In this document: piece by piece, positions 1 to 12,800 of the stretch
Layout of the letters: each line of letters begins with the position of its first letter
How positions within the stretch are numbered: position 1 is the first letter of the stretch
Assembly (NCBI GenBank): GCA_023105745.1
Contig: JALGQZ010000001.1
Location: forward strand, 67,102,937 to 67,166,936
DNA: 64,000 nucleotides
Direction of reading: 5' to 3'
Origin: Austropuccinia psidii
Lineage: Eukaryota > Basidiomycota > Pucciniomycetes > Pucciniales > Sphaerophragmiaceae
Made by a program: the position numbers and the translations under genes
Notes under the pieces: generated by a model
Database searches by the model: none
What the model saw: only the letters and a program-made list of their open reading frames with translations
What the model was told of the DNA's origin: nothing

Positions 1-1534
1 TCGATGATCAAGTTCATGATTTTAGCCATATTTTCAAAATTACTTCTTTGAACTTTTTTGATTCGAGGTAATGGTATCATGATTTTAATTTGATTTGAAG
101 AATGAGTTTTGAAACTGAATAAAGCTTTAATGAATTCTTGATACCAATCAGCGGTTGCTTCGACTGTATCGAATTCAATGTAAACCAGTTGACCATCAAG
201 TAGTCTAAGTCTTAAAATTTTTGAATCTGTACGAGAGATGGGTAAGATGCCTTTAATGTTTGAAAAATGAAGAGAAGAGACCAATCTAAAAGGTTTTGTA
301 CTAGAGCGATATTCTGTTAAGGAGCTATAAGAAAGAATTGATGATTAGGTTGAATTTACTGATGATTTAAATGAAAAAAGAACAAAGGATGAATGAAATG
401 AAGAATTTACTCTGTTCTTAATTCGATCCAACGTCTTTGATGTTTACCAAAGCGAGAATGACGTCTTAGAGTAGCAGAACCACTCTACAATAAAAGATCA
501 AAGAAATGATAAGAAAATAAAAATAAAATAAAATTAGAAGAGGATTTGATGAATTAATCTAGAAGAGAGATAAGACTGACACGAATAATTTGACCCATAT
601 CAACTGGGGGTAGATTTGCAAAAAAGCATAATCTACGATTTGTTAAGATGATTAAACCTTGAATTAAGACACTAAGAGCAAACATTCCTGGAAGTTTTTT
701 GATAAAGATTTCATCTTGAGGTTGATTATTGATATCTTTACCAGACCAATGATCAAAGTGTTTTTTTAACCAATTGAAGTCAATGTTTGATTCTGATTGA
801 ATGATTGAAGGAGAAATAGATTGTGAAGAAGAAGAAGCTGATGAAGATGATGATAATGAATCAGAAGGAGAAGCAGGTTCAAGTAAGTTTGAGTTAGGTA
901 AATATGATTGAGAGGGAATTGAATCAATTGATTGATTATTAGTTTGAGAAGAGTTTGAATGATTTGAAGTTGAATCTGAAGGATTAAGTTGATTGAGATT
1001 ATTAGGATCATTTAAAGAATTTGAATTTAAATTTGAATTTGAAGGTTGATTTAAAGGAATTTGAAGTTGATTTAAATGATTAGAAGAAATTAGGAAGTTT
1101 GAATTATAGAAGGAATCAGATGGAGATTGATTTAAATCAGGTTTTAATACTGAATCGATTTGATTTTGAAAGATTTGATTTAAATTAATATTCTGATTGA
1201 TTTGATTTTGATTTTGATGATCAGGTGATTGATGAATTACTTTTAGATTATCATTTTGAATTGAATTTAAAGCAGCCTAAATAAGATTTTAAGAGAATTG
1301 ATTAGATTTAAAAAATTTGATGATTTTTTTATCAAGATTAAAGAGATGAGTTCTTACAGCTTTAAGGATTCCTAATAATGAAGCAGTAGATCCCACACCA
1401 GGTTGAGTGTGTAAATAAAATGAATCCGAACAAGTTTTTTGATTTTGATTTGAAGGTTGACTGGGTATAAGATGATTTTGATTTGAAGATGAAAGTGAGG
1501 ATGAATTATTAATAGTTGAAGGGTAAGATTTCAT
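1..1534 (-). CDS. ATG26: Sterol 3-beta-glucosyltransferase (ATG26/UGT51-like), N-terminal part; gene continues beyond the left edge
   Basis: ATG26/UGT51 enzymes transfer glucose from UDP-glucose to membrane sterols, and in some fungi act in pexophagy. I infer four exons: 1534-1358, 1276-581, 484-411 and 324 to beyond base 1. The introns are 1277-1357, 485-580 and 325-410, all GT-AG, and the phases agree at each junction. The visible product is about 423 residues. Residues 1 to about 240 are low-complexity, rich in N, S, Q and L. Residues about 254-291 (LIQGLIILTNRRLCFFANLP) fit the first GRAM half. Residues 292 to about 395 fit the inserted PH domain (HQRRWIELR, then ATADWYQEFIKALF). The last visible part (IKIMIPLPRI) starts the second GRAM half. 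The catalytic glycosyltransferase domain lies outside the window. The call is family recognition from memory. The least certain junction is the exon 2 donor (GTCAGT). Confidence 0.82.
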
Positions 1535-1706
1535 TTTTAAGAATTTAAAATTTAAAATTCAAAATCTGAGAATTAAAAATTAAATTAAGACTGCTTTGAA
1601 GAATGAGGAAGAAAGAAATACTTGAAAAAAATTTCAAATTCCCAAAACTTGACCTTCTTGACCTTCTTGACCGGCTGGAGTTTTCTGATCAAATTACTAC
1701 TGTTGC

Positions 1707-1722
1707 TGTACAGTACTGTACA
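1707..1722. promoter_or_regulatory. 16-bp perfect palindrome upstream of ATG26
   Basis: TGTACAGTACTGTACA is a perfect inverted repeat about 175 bp upstream of the inferred ATG26 start codon. A further half copy (ACTGTACAG) lies near 1798. The surrounding 1660-1900 is less AT-rich than its neighbourhood, as expected of a promoter. A binding site for a dimeric regulator is inference only. Confidence 0.35.
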
Positions 1723-1816
1723 ACTGTATAATTTCATGCGCCCCATCAAATACAGTGCAACTAGGCTTGCGGCGAATCACAGCAACCTTGAAGAAAATAC
1801 TGTACAGCTATTCTTT

Positions 1817-1824
1817 CACGTGAC
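1817..1824. promoter_or_regulatory. E-box (CACGTGAC) upstream of ATG26
   Basis: CACGTG followed by AC lies about 285 bp upstream of the inferred start codon. CACGTG is the core site of bHLH regulators such as Cbf1 in fungi. One occurrence in a putative promoter is weak evidence. Confidence 0.25.
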
Positions 1825-1899
1825 GCAGCAAACTCCTACCGCTAAATTTCAAAACACGCTGATTTAATTACGACGGTGGCTAATTAGCAATGGACCCTT

Positions 1900-3306
1900 G
1901 CTTGAAAGTCAACAAAACTTTCAAAAGAATTCTTTCTACTGTATAATAATTTAAAACTTACCATTAAAGTAAAATTTTTCACCAAAGCTGAATTAATTAG
2001 TAATCTTAACAATACATTTACCATTCACTGTAAGCGGTCATTACAACTTTTAAAATTACTAATTAATTCATTTTATTCCATTTGAGAAAATAATTTAATC
2101 ACCCTTAATTTAATCATCGCATTTCCTCAAACTTAAGACCCTTCAAAAAATCTTAATATGAGTGGGTTTGACTTTTGAAATAAAAGAGCTCATTAAAGAC
2201 TTTTTAAAATGATTTCAGAGAAAAAAAAGACAAAATAATCTGCTTGAAAAAACAATAAAAATAAAAAAAAAGTTGGAATTATAAAAAGAAGAAGACATGG
2301 GTGAAAAATAATCCTTATTAAAAATATCAAGATAACTAAAATATTGATTTTTTCTTGCAAAAAAAGGATAAATCAGTTCAAGTTAAGTTTAAAATCATTT
2401 TATAATTTAATAAAAAATAAAAAACAATAATTATAGAATAATATCATTTTTTGCTTCAAATGATTTTATTTTATTACATTTTATTATTTGAAACTTTTTT
2501 TTTTACATAAAAAAATGATAATTTCCCTTTTTTTTCTTTGTTTTTTATTTATAAAAATAAAATTATTTTCAAAAATAAACTATATATAATAAAAAAAAGA
2601 TTCATATTAAAATTGAGATTTTCATAAATTAAAAGCAAAAAAAAAAAAAATTGGAATTTAATTTAGATATATAATTTATTTCATAAGAATGAAAGATGAA
2701 ATTAAATTAATTTTGATTTTTTTGAAAAAACAAAATCATTTTATTTTATTTTTTTTTTCTAATAAAATAAAATATAGATTATAAATGAGTTAATCAAAAA
2801 AATTAATCCTTGATTTATTTAATTTTTGAAATTAAGTTAAATGATTTAACCCTTTTTTCTTAAGAAGAAAAGAAAAAAAAATCATAAATTTATATGATTT
2901 TATTTTTATTTTTATAAGAATAAAAATTACGGTTTTTCTACTTTTATTTTGATTATATCAGATTCCAAAAAAATTTAAAAAAAAAATTAGAAAATGAAGA
3001 CGAAAGTCTAAATTTCTAAATATTTACATTCTTTTGTTTTGTTTTTTTAAAAAAAAATGAAAAAATAAATAAGCTTCATTTTAATTATTTAGCTTAGAGA
3101 ATAAAATATTTAAGAAAATAATTTCAAACAAAAGTCTTTCAAAATGTTATTTAAAAAGGATAAAGCTTAATGAATTTACAAATTTAAGATTTTTCAAAAA
3201 AAAAGGGAAAAAATATTAATGAATTGATAAAGAAACAAAAAAATAATAAAAATCACTAAATTAATAAGAAAAAAATCTATAGGTGAATATAATTGCTTAT
3301 CTAACC

Positions 3307-3337
<31 letters not shown>

Positions 3338-3963
3338 TCTGAATATAGTAATTAAACATAATGAATTGAATAATTTTAGTTTTTTTCTTAATAAAATAAT
3401 TTTCTTTCAAAGGATTTGAATAATTTTTAATGCAAAATTAATTGATTAATTAAATAATTTTAAAACAAGTTTTTTTTGAAAAAAAACTTATAATAAATAA
3501 ATCAAAATGAATTAAAAAAATAATTTAAATAATTTATAAAAATATAAATATTTATTACAAAAGAAACAAAGTCCCACCTTAAAAGAACACAGGATTTGAG
3601 TACCAAATACAACATTAAAACCCTGGTTTTTTTTCAATGCAAAAATACAAGTTTATTAACTGAGTACCCTTGTATTTCAACAAAATATCAGGGCCATTAG
3701 ATTTTCCCAAAAATAACCCAGCCAGGAAATTTTAAATAATTTCTAGGCTGACCATTACTCAATGCCACATACTAAAATTCTTTTTTTCAACCATTTTTAT
3801 TGAATATTTAATTTTATTGAATCAGAATTCCCAGACCAAAAGGGAGCTCAAGAAAAACAACATAGAAATCCAATTCTGCACTCCCAAATCAATCAATCCA
3901 TTTAGATTTCACAGACTATATTAAAATCATCAATTAGCTATCACTTAAAACCAATTTTGAGGC
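1900..3963. other. AT-rich spacer
   Basis: Extremely AT-rich, with many A and T runs, and no supported gene or element. It contains a (TA)n(TG)n microsatellite at 3307-3337. From about 3570 on, base composition becomes less extreme and may belong to the decayed element that carries the Myb/SANT-like remnant. Confidence 0.6.
3307..3337. repeat. (TA)n(TG)n microsatellite
   Basis: About eight TA units are followed directly by about seven TG units. Confidence 0.9.
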
Positions 3964-4410
3964 CTGTTTTGGCACCAGTGGCTAAAAGTCAATTGGACAA
4001 CCACCATCATGAAAAAAATGTTTCAAAGGATGGATATTGAAGTTAATACGAATTACTTAAACAGCTTAAACCTCAGTACTACCAGTCTTAGGGATAGATG
4101 GTGTACTTAAAAAAATAAATATACTATGGCAAAAAAATTAAAGAATCAAACTGGAGCTGGTATTAACAAGGAGGATGAGAGAAAGGGGATTTGCCCAATG
4201 GCTGAGAAATTTGAAAGTGTCTTTCCATGATTTGCCAAAATGAATTTCCTATTTGGTAATAAGCCAAATATACCCACCATTGCAAGCTATTCCTCTAAAG
4301 ATGTCGATAGTGTGGATAAGAATAATGAAATATGTATTTCAGCTTTTTCTGTAAGTAATATTAATTCAGATATGAGATTTGAAGGAGGAAAATTAATATT
4401 TCAAATTTAG
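3964..4410 (+). pseudogene. Decayed Myb/SANT-like DNA-binding protein
   Basis: One frame of 148 codons reads as protein except for two internal stops (after WCT and after SVFP). The first third has the spaced tryptophans of a Myb/SANT-like domain (FWHQWLKVNW, then RDRWCT). It ends in KLKNQTGAGINKEDERKGI, then EKFESVFP and MNFLFGNKPNIP. From memory, this order (helical domain, QTGAG, acidic step, a conserved FG-K-N block) is typical of the Myb/SANT-like family (PF12776 type) that is expanded in rust fungi and often linked to PIF/Harbinger DNA transposons. No transposase or terminal repeats were found beside it. It lies just outside the 5' LTR of element A1. Confidence 0.5.
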
Positions 4411-4649
4411 CCTAGGTTTGATGTTATGGGAGTACTAATAAATACTAAAATAGAGAATATACTTTATTATGAATTTTATCAAGTTTAAAACATGGATTAT
4501 GAATTAGTAAGTGTTCAAAAATATTAAATAAAGGTTAATTCAAATTTAAAATTATGTTCCCTATGTTTTCAGTTACCACCATCTGAAGGGCCATCCACTA
4601 AAAAGTAAAATCTTCCTTAAAGCTCATATATTAATAAAAGGAGTGGTAC

Positions 4650-6344
4650 TATAAGCCTTATATTTATTTTAAAATACCCAAAAGGCCAAGAAAATTGAGA
4701 ATTAAATATTCATTTTTAAATAAAATAATAAATTTACTTGAATATAAAATTCTAACAAGAAAAAAATGTAAATAATATTTTTACTTGAAATTATTAAGTA
4801 AAAATATTAATTTTTTTTTTTTTCAAAAAAAAATTAAAAAAAATATATTATAATATCTTTATCCAATATATAAAAATATTAAAGTTATTTTACCATTGGA
4901 TTCCTCAAGAAACTTTATGTGGGTTCACATCTGATTGAAATTTCTGTAATTTAAAACTAAATAAGCTTAAATTAAGTATTTTTTGTATTTTCTATATTGA
5001 ATTTGAAAATAATAAAATCCTCAAATTAATTTATACCACATGTGGTGTTAAAAATCAATTTTTTTTGTTGAAATTGGGATGTGGTGGGAAACTTAGAAGT
5101 TATGGGGAATTAAAGTGTTTTCAATTGAAATGTAAAAATTTGCACATGTATTACATAAGTGAGCTTTAATTTAAATAAGAGAAATTTAAAATTCAAGTTG
5201 TTTATTGTCAATTTTGAATTTAATTACATGTTTATAAATTTAAGTATAATAAATGATGAGGAATTAAAGAAAAAAAATTGAAAATATTAAAATATGGGAG
5301 GAAAAGGAATCTTGGCTTAAAGGGTTCCCGACTCAACCGAATTCCTTTCTGACAGGAATGAGAAGTGAAAATTCACAAAAAAGGTAATTAATCTTGGACT
5401 GGAATTGAATTACAAGGTCTGTTACCCAATTGATGATGCGGTTTTAATACCAACAAGGGATTTTTTAACCATTTCCAAGAGGGAAAAAACATGCAAGCTA
5501 GCCCAAATAATATAAAAGAAGTTTCAAGTTGTTTAGAGGGTCCTAAAACAAATTATGACATGTTTTAGATGTTTTAAACCAACTATTACTAAGGTAATGG
5601 CTGGTTTCAGGGACTAAAATGGCTAAAACAAGCCCTTTTTGGTCTAAAACAGGGTTCAATGATTCTATAATTGGCTTTTTCATTTTTAGTATTTTTTTAC
5701 AGCTGATGAAAGAAGATTGGTGTCTATAAAAGAATGTCTTCTTTGACCCCTTTTTATTCATGTTAAAATCTTTTCCTTTTATAATTAGTTTAAACACTGT
5801 TGTTCCAATCAATAAAATATTCAAACCACCTCTTTTGAATAATTTTAAAGGCTTAAACACCTGAAAAATAATTATAAACATTGTTTTTAGCACTACAAAA
5901 TCATTTTACACTTCAATAACCCAAAAAAGTAAATTAAAGCATCTTCCATCACTGTAAAATTTGTCAATTTGTTTCTAAATTCACTATGTTCACCTTTGGG
6001 AATGTTCTCTCTTCAAAATAAATTTTAGAGGATTTGTTCTAATATTAATTTCCTGAAGTTCTTTTCTCGATTCATTTTAATTGAGATTGCTCTTGAGGAA
6101 AGTTCTTTTGTAGTCATAAAGATCTCTGGTAGAGTGTTTTTGGATATATTTTTTTTGGGTAAAACAATTAATATTTAATATACTATCTTTCATACTAAAA
6201 AACTTTGAATTTGTTGTTTCTTGGAATGTTTTCTCTTAAAAAATCTTAAAATTACTATTTTTAATTGAATTTAACTTCTACAAATTTTCATAAAAGGAAA
6301 AAAAATTGGTCTTTTAAATCAAATATTAATAACCACACCTTAAA
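4650..6344 (+). repeat. 5' LTR of A1
   Basis: The 5' end (TATAAGCCTTA) matches the family A start TGTGAGCCTTA with G-to-A changes. The 3' end (CCACACCTTAAA) matches the family end CCACACCTTACA. The interior shares the ACCACATGTGGT palindrome (about 5036), the CTATAAAAGA motif (5724) and long stretches with the other family A LTRs. Length is 1695 bp against 1838 in A2. Confidence 0.85.
5724..5733 (+). promoter_or_regulatory. TATA-like motif in the A1 5' LTR
   Basis: CTATAAAAGA followed by ATGTCTTCTTTG is conserved at the same relative place in the family A LTRs (14424, 45809, 51680 and 59941). It is the best candidate for the U3 core promoter. Confidence 0.5.
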
Positions 6345-6346
6345 TT

Positions 6347-6366
6347 TAGTGGTCCAGCCATGATTT
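6347..6366 (+). other. Degenerate primer-binding site of A1
   Basis: TAGTGGTCCAGCCATGAT lies two bases after the LTR and aligns with TGGGGTCCCAGCCGTGAT at the same place in A2. Confidence 0.5.
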
Positions 6367-6803
6367 TAGCTCATTATCATTTTTTTTACTCTTTTATTAT
6401 ATTGAGAATATAAAAAATCAATCAAAAATACTTATAATTTTGAAAATTCATGCAAAATATTTTTTTTTCATATTTTAAGTGAGGATTTATTTTATTTCCC
6501 TTTATCTTGAAAATTTCTATTATTACTTAAAAGAATTGTTTGCTTAATTTATTTTCTTATCTGAAAATGTGTTAATCCAAGAGAATCTTCAAACAGATTC
6601 AACAGAAACCAGCATCATTCCAGCTAATAATTTGAATTCTGACCATAATACCACTGTTATTATAGCTCAAAATAATAAATAAACGCCTATCATTTTATAT
6701 TTAATCAATTTTATCATCAGTAATACACTCCAAAACTCCAATAATTAAAAAAATAGTAATTTTTTATGTAAAATTACCCTTTTTTAAGCTTTTTAACCAT
6801 AAT

Positions 6804-9800
6804 ATGCCTTTCAATAGATCAAGAGCCAACTATAAACCCTCAATAAGTTCCCAAAAACTATCTAGATTTTATTATTACAGAAGAAAATTAGATAAAAAAT
6901 GACAAGGCACAGTAAATGAGCCACAAACTTACAAATTATGAAATTCTGAAGCTGATAAATTCAAATAGAGCTGAAACCCCCACAAGAAGCCTCAGTGGGA
7001 ATTCAAAATATCAGCCAGAAGGAATGAAAAATTTCACTTCAGCACAAAGAGTATCAAATTCTATCAGATCTTTGGAAAAACTGCATGAACTATTACCTGA
7101 CTGTGAAAAAGCTTTTTATTCTTCCCAGAAATTTAAAGTTACTGTATGAGTGACATCCCTTTACAGAAAAGGAGAAAATTATTCTTCTGAAATCAAATTG
7201 GAGGCAAAAAAACCCACAACCACCCAAAAAAGTTCTAAAATCTACCTTGGTGTCCAGAAGTAGCAATTACAACATGAAAAATCTGCCACTAACTCAGAAG
7301 AAGGGAAAAGGAAAGGTACTTGTCACCAAACCATACAGCCCAGTCTACAGAATCTCAAATATTCAGAAAGATTCCATGGAGAATGTGTTTCAGATGGCCA
7401 GAAATATGATGAAAATTAAAAAAGGGAGGAAGCTGGACTAAAATATAAGAAATTTTTTCCAAAACTTTAGTTGGGATTACAAAATTTTTTTTATAGCCAC
7501 AAATGATGTGAAAATTCATATTTCTGATAAAAACATAAAAAATTGTAACAATATTAAAACAAATAATCTGAGTTTGAGCCAAGTAAATAAGACTTTGATT
7601 TTTATATTGAATTTTTTTCAGAAAACTTCAAGAATCAATTAATGATAAATAATTTTCAAATAAAAATAAATGATAAATCTTTAATTATAAAAGAATTTAG
7701 AAAATATATTTTAAGTTAAAAATTGATTAAATTATTGAAACAAGAATAAAAAAAATGGCATAATTATTATTTAAAAAAGATATTAAAAATATCCTTGATG
7801 ATATCAAAAATTCATTGTTTGATGTAAAGAAAAATATAATTTTCTTAAAAAAGTTCTTTGACAATTTGGAAGAAGAAGTATAAAAACTAACAATGCAATT
7901 AAATAAAATTATTTCTGATGATAATAAACAAACAGAATTATGGGAACAAGTGAAAATAAAAGAAGAAATGTAAAGAATTAAGTTGAACAATTTAATACAA
8001 GGTTTTTAAAATTAATTAAGAAATTTCAAAAGGTGTAATAACAGTAAATTGAGTGAAGCTGAAAAATTAATAAACAACTTTCCAAGATTTTCTAAAACTC
8101 TAAGTAAATTTAAGGGAATATGAAATTCCAACCCAAAAGTATTGGATGTGGAAAATTTAAAAATAAAAAATGAAATTTCCACCTATTACCATAGCTTGGA
8201 ACTATTAATGGTCCAAGCACTTATGAAAAAAGTACCAAAGATTAAAAAATTTCCTCACCTAAGTGGTGAAGGAGAATATGACCATATGGAAATCATTCAA
8301 GGTATTGACATGATGAAAAAACTTGAATTACCAGAAATGTTGGTAAAAGCATTATTTATTACATTGTTTACCAAATCAGATCATGAATGGGATATTAATT
8401 TAAGGAAAGAACATGGACACAAACTCTGGAGCTGGTGGAAAAATCAAATTATCAATAAATGGGCCAATGATGCTTAGAGTATTGAAGCTGAGACAGCCTT
8501 TAAAGCTGAAAAAATAAATTCTGACAGAGACAGATAATAACCATGTTTTTCCAACAAAAGGACCGACTGAAAACATTATTTCCTGAAATTCCAGAATTTA
8601 TTATTGGTAGAAAAATTCACAGAAAATGTAGAGGAAATTTGCAACATGCTGTAAAAATCAAGACTACTGAACAATATTCAGAAGAAGATATTATTAATAT
8701 GCTAGAAAAATTAGCCACTAGAGCACAAATTGGTTCTAGTAGGATGAATATTAAAACAAGGCTTACTGCATCTTGGAAAGATTATGTGGAAAAAAACCCC
8801 AAAGAAAATTTTAGTAATATGAAAAATAAATCTGGAGAGACAATCAGAAAGCTCAAAATTTTCCAAATTTCCACACGTTTAGGAAATAACTGTTCAAAAA
8901 GAGGGAAAAGAAATGAAATGAAAATAGAAAAAGAACCTGGTGAAGAAAGAAATGATGTTACTGAAGAGAATTCAGATTATAAATGATCAATATTTTCTGA
9001 ATCTTTAAAATATATAGAAGTTATCAATGTCACATTTGAAATCATGGAATATTACCCTCCCTTAACACAGTTGAGTAACAATCAAATTGATTTATCAAAA
9101 GTACAAGATGACAAAATTTTGAAAAAAAAACCAAAAAGGGGAAAAGGGTATACAAAGGGAAATCCCTGTATAACATAAGTGGTAATTGGAAACAAATCCA
9201 CCAAGATGATACTTGACCCAGGGGCCTTCTGATCTTGTGTTGAAAAATCCTTTTATAAAAGTTGTGTATCAAATTTTTAATATTATTGTGTTGAAAAATC
9301 CTTTCTTAAAAATATTGTACCAAATTCTTAATATAAATTGTTACAAGTTGACAGAATAAGATTCAATGGTGCAAGAAATCAAATTAAGCCATTAGGAATA
9401 TTTAAAACCACTTTGATATTCCCACATATACATGGAAACATGAGAATAACTGTTGAATGTGTTTTTATGGAAAATTTCTCAAGAGCCTATTTTATATTGG
9501 TAAATGATTATTTAATCATTTATGGAATACATTCAAGAGCTAAAAGATACAGATACTTTACTATTGGTGACAATAAGCTTCATTAATTTGCCTTTTTACC
9601 TCTTAAAAGACAAATAAAATTAAAAAAAGTATCAACAGTCAGATTATAATCAGAGAGATTCAAAGAAGAACAGATTAATAAAGCTGAAGTCAGACTTCAC
9701 CTTACTTATATATGAGAAAAGGAACCCTCTACTATTTTATATTTCCAGAGAGATGCCTTTGCATGAGATAAAGAGCTATTATGATTGGACATAAATTTAA

Positions 9801-12800
9801 AACTATTTTGAACAATGAAAGACCTTACCCACAACTATTAAGAAGGCCTGCATACCCAGAAAGACCAAAGTCAAGGGAGGCCCTTGAGATACATATTAGT
9901 GTAATAAAAAAGGTGGCCATAAGGAGGAAGTATAAATAGATAAAAAAGTAATATTAGCATTACATAATGAGAAATCCAGAATTATTGTGTATTTTAGAGA
10001 TTTAAATACTTACACTGTCCCAGACAGATACTCTTTACAAAAAGTCAAAATTTACCTCACTCAAATCTCTCAAGAAGTGTTCATCAGAACTGTGGATTGT
10101 CTAAAAGGATTATTCCAAAAGGTGGTGAGACCAAGAGAAAGAAGATATTTGAGAATAGTTGTTCATTATTGAGTGTATGAATACCTTAGGATTCCTTTTG
10201 GTATAAAAAATGCACCTTCACATTCTCAAAGAATGATGTATAAAATTCTTCCTGAAAAACTTTCAGAAGGATTTCTTACAATAAAGATTGATTACAAAAT
10301 TGTTTTTTTTAAGAATTAGGAGGAAAAAATGACTATATTGTTCAGAGTTTTGGGCAAACTCCAATCAGTGAAAATGAAAATTTCTGCATAGAAATTTAAC
10401 ATTGGATTTAAGGAATCAAAAGAGCTAGGACATTTAGTATTATTTATATTCCTTGGGAGAGATAATAAGAAAACTCTAGAAGTGCTATTAGAGCCTATTC
10501 CTCAAAAGGAAAAGGAAATGAATTAATTTCTAGGTTTTTATGGCCATCACAGTCAGAATATTGAATATTTTGCATCAATTCCAAGACCTCTTTATCAGGT
10601 GTGTGACAAAGATATAGTTTTTGAAATGACTTTTGATAGAGTCAAAGCCGTTGAATCCCTGAGAAAAGCCTTGAAAGCTTCTCCAATACTACTAATTCCA
10701 GATTTTAAGATTTATATTGATCAATCCGGAGATGGGCTAGGAGCTGCACTTAATCAAGTACAGATTATTAATGAAAAACCTGTTGAAGGACCCATATGTT
10801 TCATATCTGGGAAAATTAAACCAAATAAATCCAGAAATTGAGAAATTTGGATTAAATTTCTATTCCTTGTTTGAGAATTTGAAAAACTGAATTATTTCCT
10901 TGAAGAATGTTTTTTTGATGTCATCAAAGATTTTTGTTAGCCTGGGGCCTCTAACGTGGCTTCCAGTCTAATTACTAGGAATTTTAATAAACTAAAAAGG
11001 TAGTGGAATACTATCAGGTTTAATTGATAGAGACGTCACTATTAAAAAGGTATTCTAATTGGTGGAATGGGCTTCACCAATATAAAAAAAATACTAAAAG
11101 TAATTTTTAACTACTTATATTTGAGAGATCTAATAACAAGAAATTGTTACAAATTTATTTGTAAAAAAATGTATTTCTAAGAGCTCTGAGGAATCATTCT
11201 CAAGTAGAATGATCCTCTTTAAATGTCGTAGATACAAAATCAAAGTAAGACACAAATAAACTGATAAACTGTTTAGAAGAAAATATATTGTTATAGTAAC
11301 CTGATATATAGCCAGGGAGATTCTGTTTCTATAGAAGCAAAGTTACCATCTCAACAAATTAAAAGGGTGTTATAGAAAAAAAAGATGAAACAATATTTCT
11401 ATAACGACAAAATGTTTAAATGAGTGACTTGGAGATGAGATTACTATAACAACTAATCTTAAAAGAGTGACTTATAAAAAATAGAAGAAAACAAAAAAAA
11501 GTGAATTTACACAGATCAATTGAAATAATTCAAAGAAAATTTAATGAAAGTGTTTGGAGCTTGTGTAGCATGTAATTATTTTCATGCTTGCAGGATCACA
11601 ATTTTACTGATGAAAAAAGCTCCCAAAAATGAAGACACCCAACAGGAATATGCTTAGATGAAAAATAGCCATACAAGAATATAGAGGAAATATGACCATT
11701 GTACACAAAGATGGGAATATTCACAAAAATATTTATGGATTGCAAACTTGGCCATTACAAAATGATATTTAAGATCCTGGTTATGTGTCAGAAGAAGCTT
11801 CTCCACAAATACAAGTAAAAGGAATTACTTTTACAGAACTAAAAAATATTTCTTTTAAGAAGTAATTAATAGCTATACTCAATACAAGAATTGTAGCATT
11901 TTATGTCACTTAATTTCTAAATATTCTAAAGATAACTTTCTGATAAATTTCTTGTATTATATATGGAAAAAGTAATATGATTAAGGAATATTTCACTTAT
12001 GTGTTGGTATAATATTCCATATAAAAACACACATCTGTGTTATGAAAGCTGCAGATAGCTCTTAAATTAATCTTGCATTGAAAGAGTGCCATGAAAGCCC
12101 CTTCTTAGGAAAACTTTCTGAAGATAGAACAAAGAAAAATATTAAGACCTGCATATGGTGGAAAATGTGCCAAAAATATTCTTCAGAATACTGCAAGACC
12201 TGTTACAGGTGTCAGAAATCTAAATTATCCACTGGAAAAAAGCCTTGGAAATATGATAAAAATCCAAGAACCCAGTAGAGCTTTATGAATTTTGATTGGA
12301 TTAAGGGCCTACCACCAGGGGGTTAAAGAAGCTATAATCTAAGCCTAGTTATTGTTTACAGGTTCAGTAAGACTCCAATATTTTTACCTTGTGAAAAAGA
12401 TCATAAAGCTGTGGAGACAGCCCTTCCAATATGGAACAGATTAGTGTCATGGACTGGTATATTTATCAAAATTATTAGTTACAGAGATTCCAAATTTACT
12501 CCAGTACTATGAAAAAATATTCATAAATCATTTTGGATAAAATTATCCTTCTCTATGGCCTACCACCCACAAAGTGATGGTTTAGCTGAAAGAATGATAC
12601 ATAAGTTGGAAGACATGGTCATAAGAATTTGTGAATATTGCTTAGAGCTCAATCTGAATGGATTAACCCATTATTAGTGTACTCTTAAGCCCTCACTAGA
12701 GATAGCATACAAGTAATATGTTCATTACATTACTAAGCAGACTCCTGCTATTCTAGAAAAAGGATGTAAATTCAGAAAACCTCATTATTCTTTGAAGAAA

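Noticed and set aside
766..1011. 81-codon minus-strand frame rich in L, I and Q
   Set aside because: Out-of-frame shadow of ATG26 exon 2.
1622..1867. 81-codon plus-strand open frame upstream of ATG26
   Set aside because: No domain or conservation signal; it overlaps the putative ATG26 promoter palindrome and E-box.
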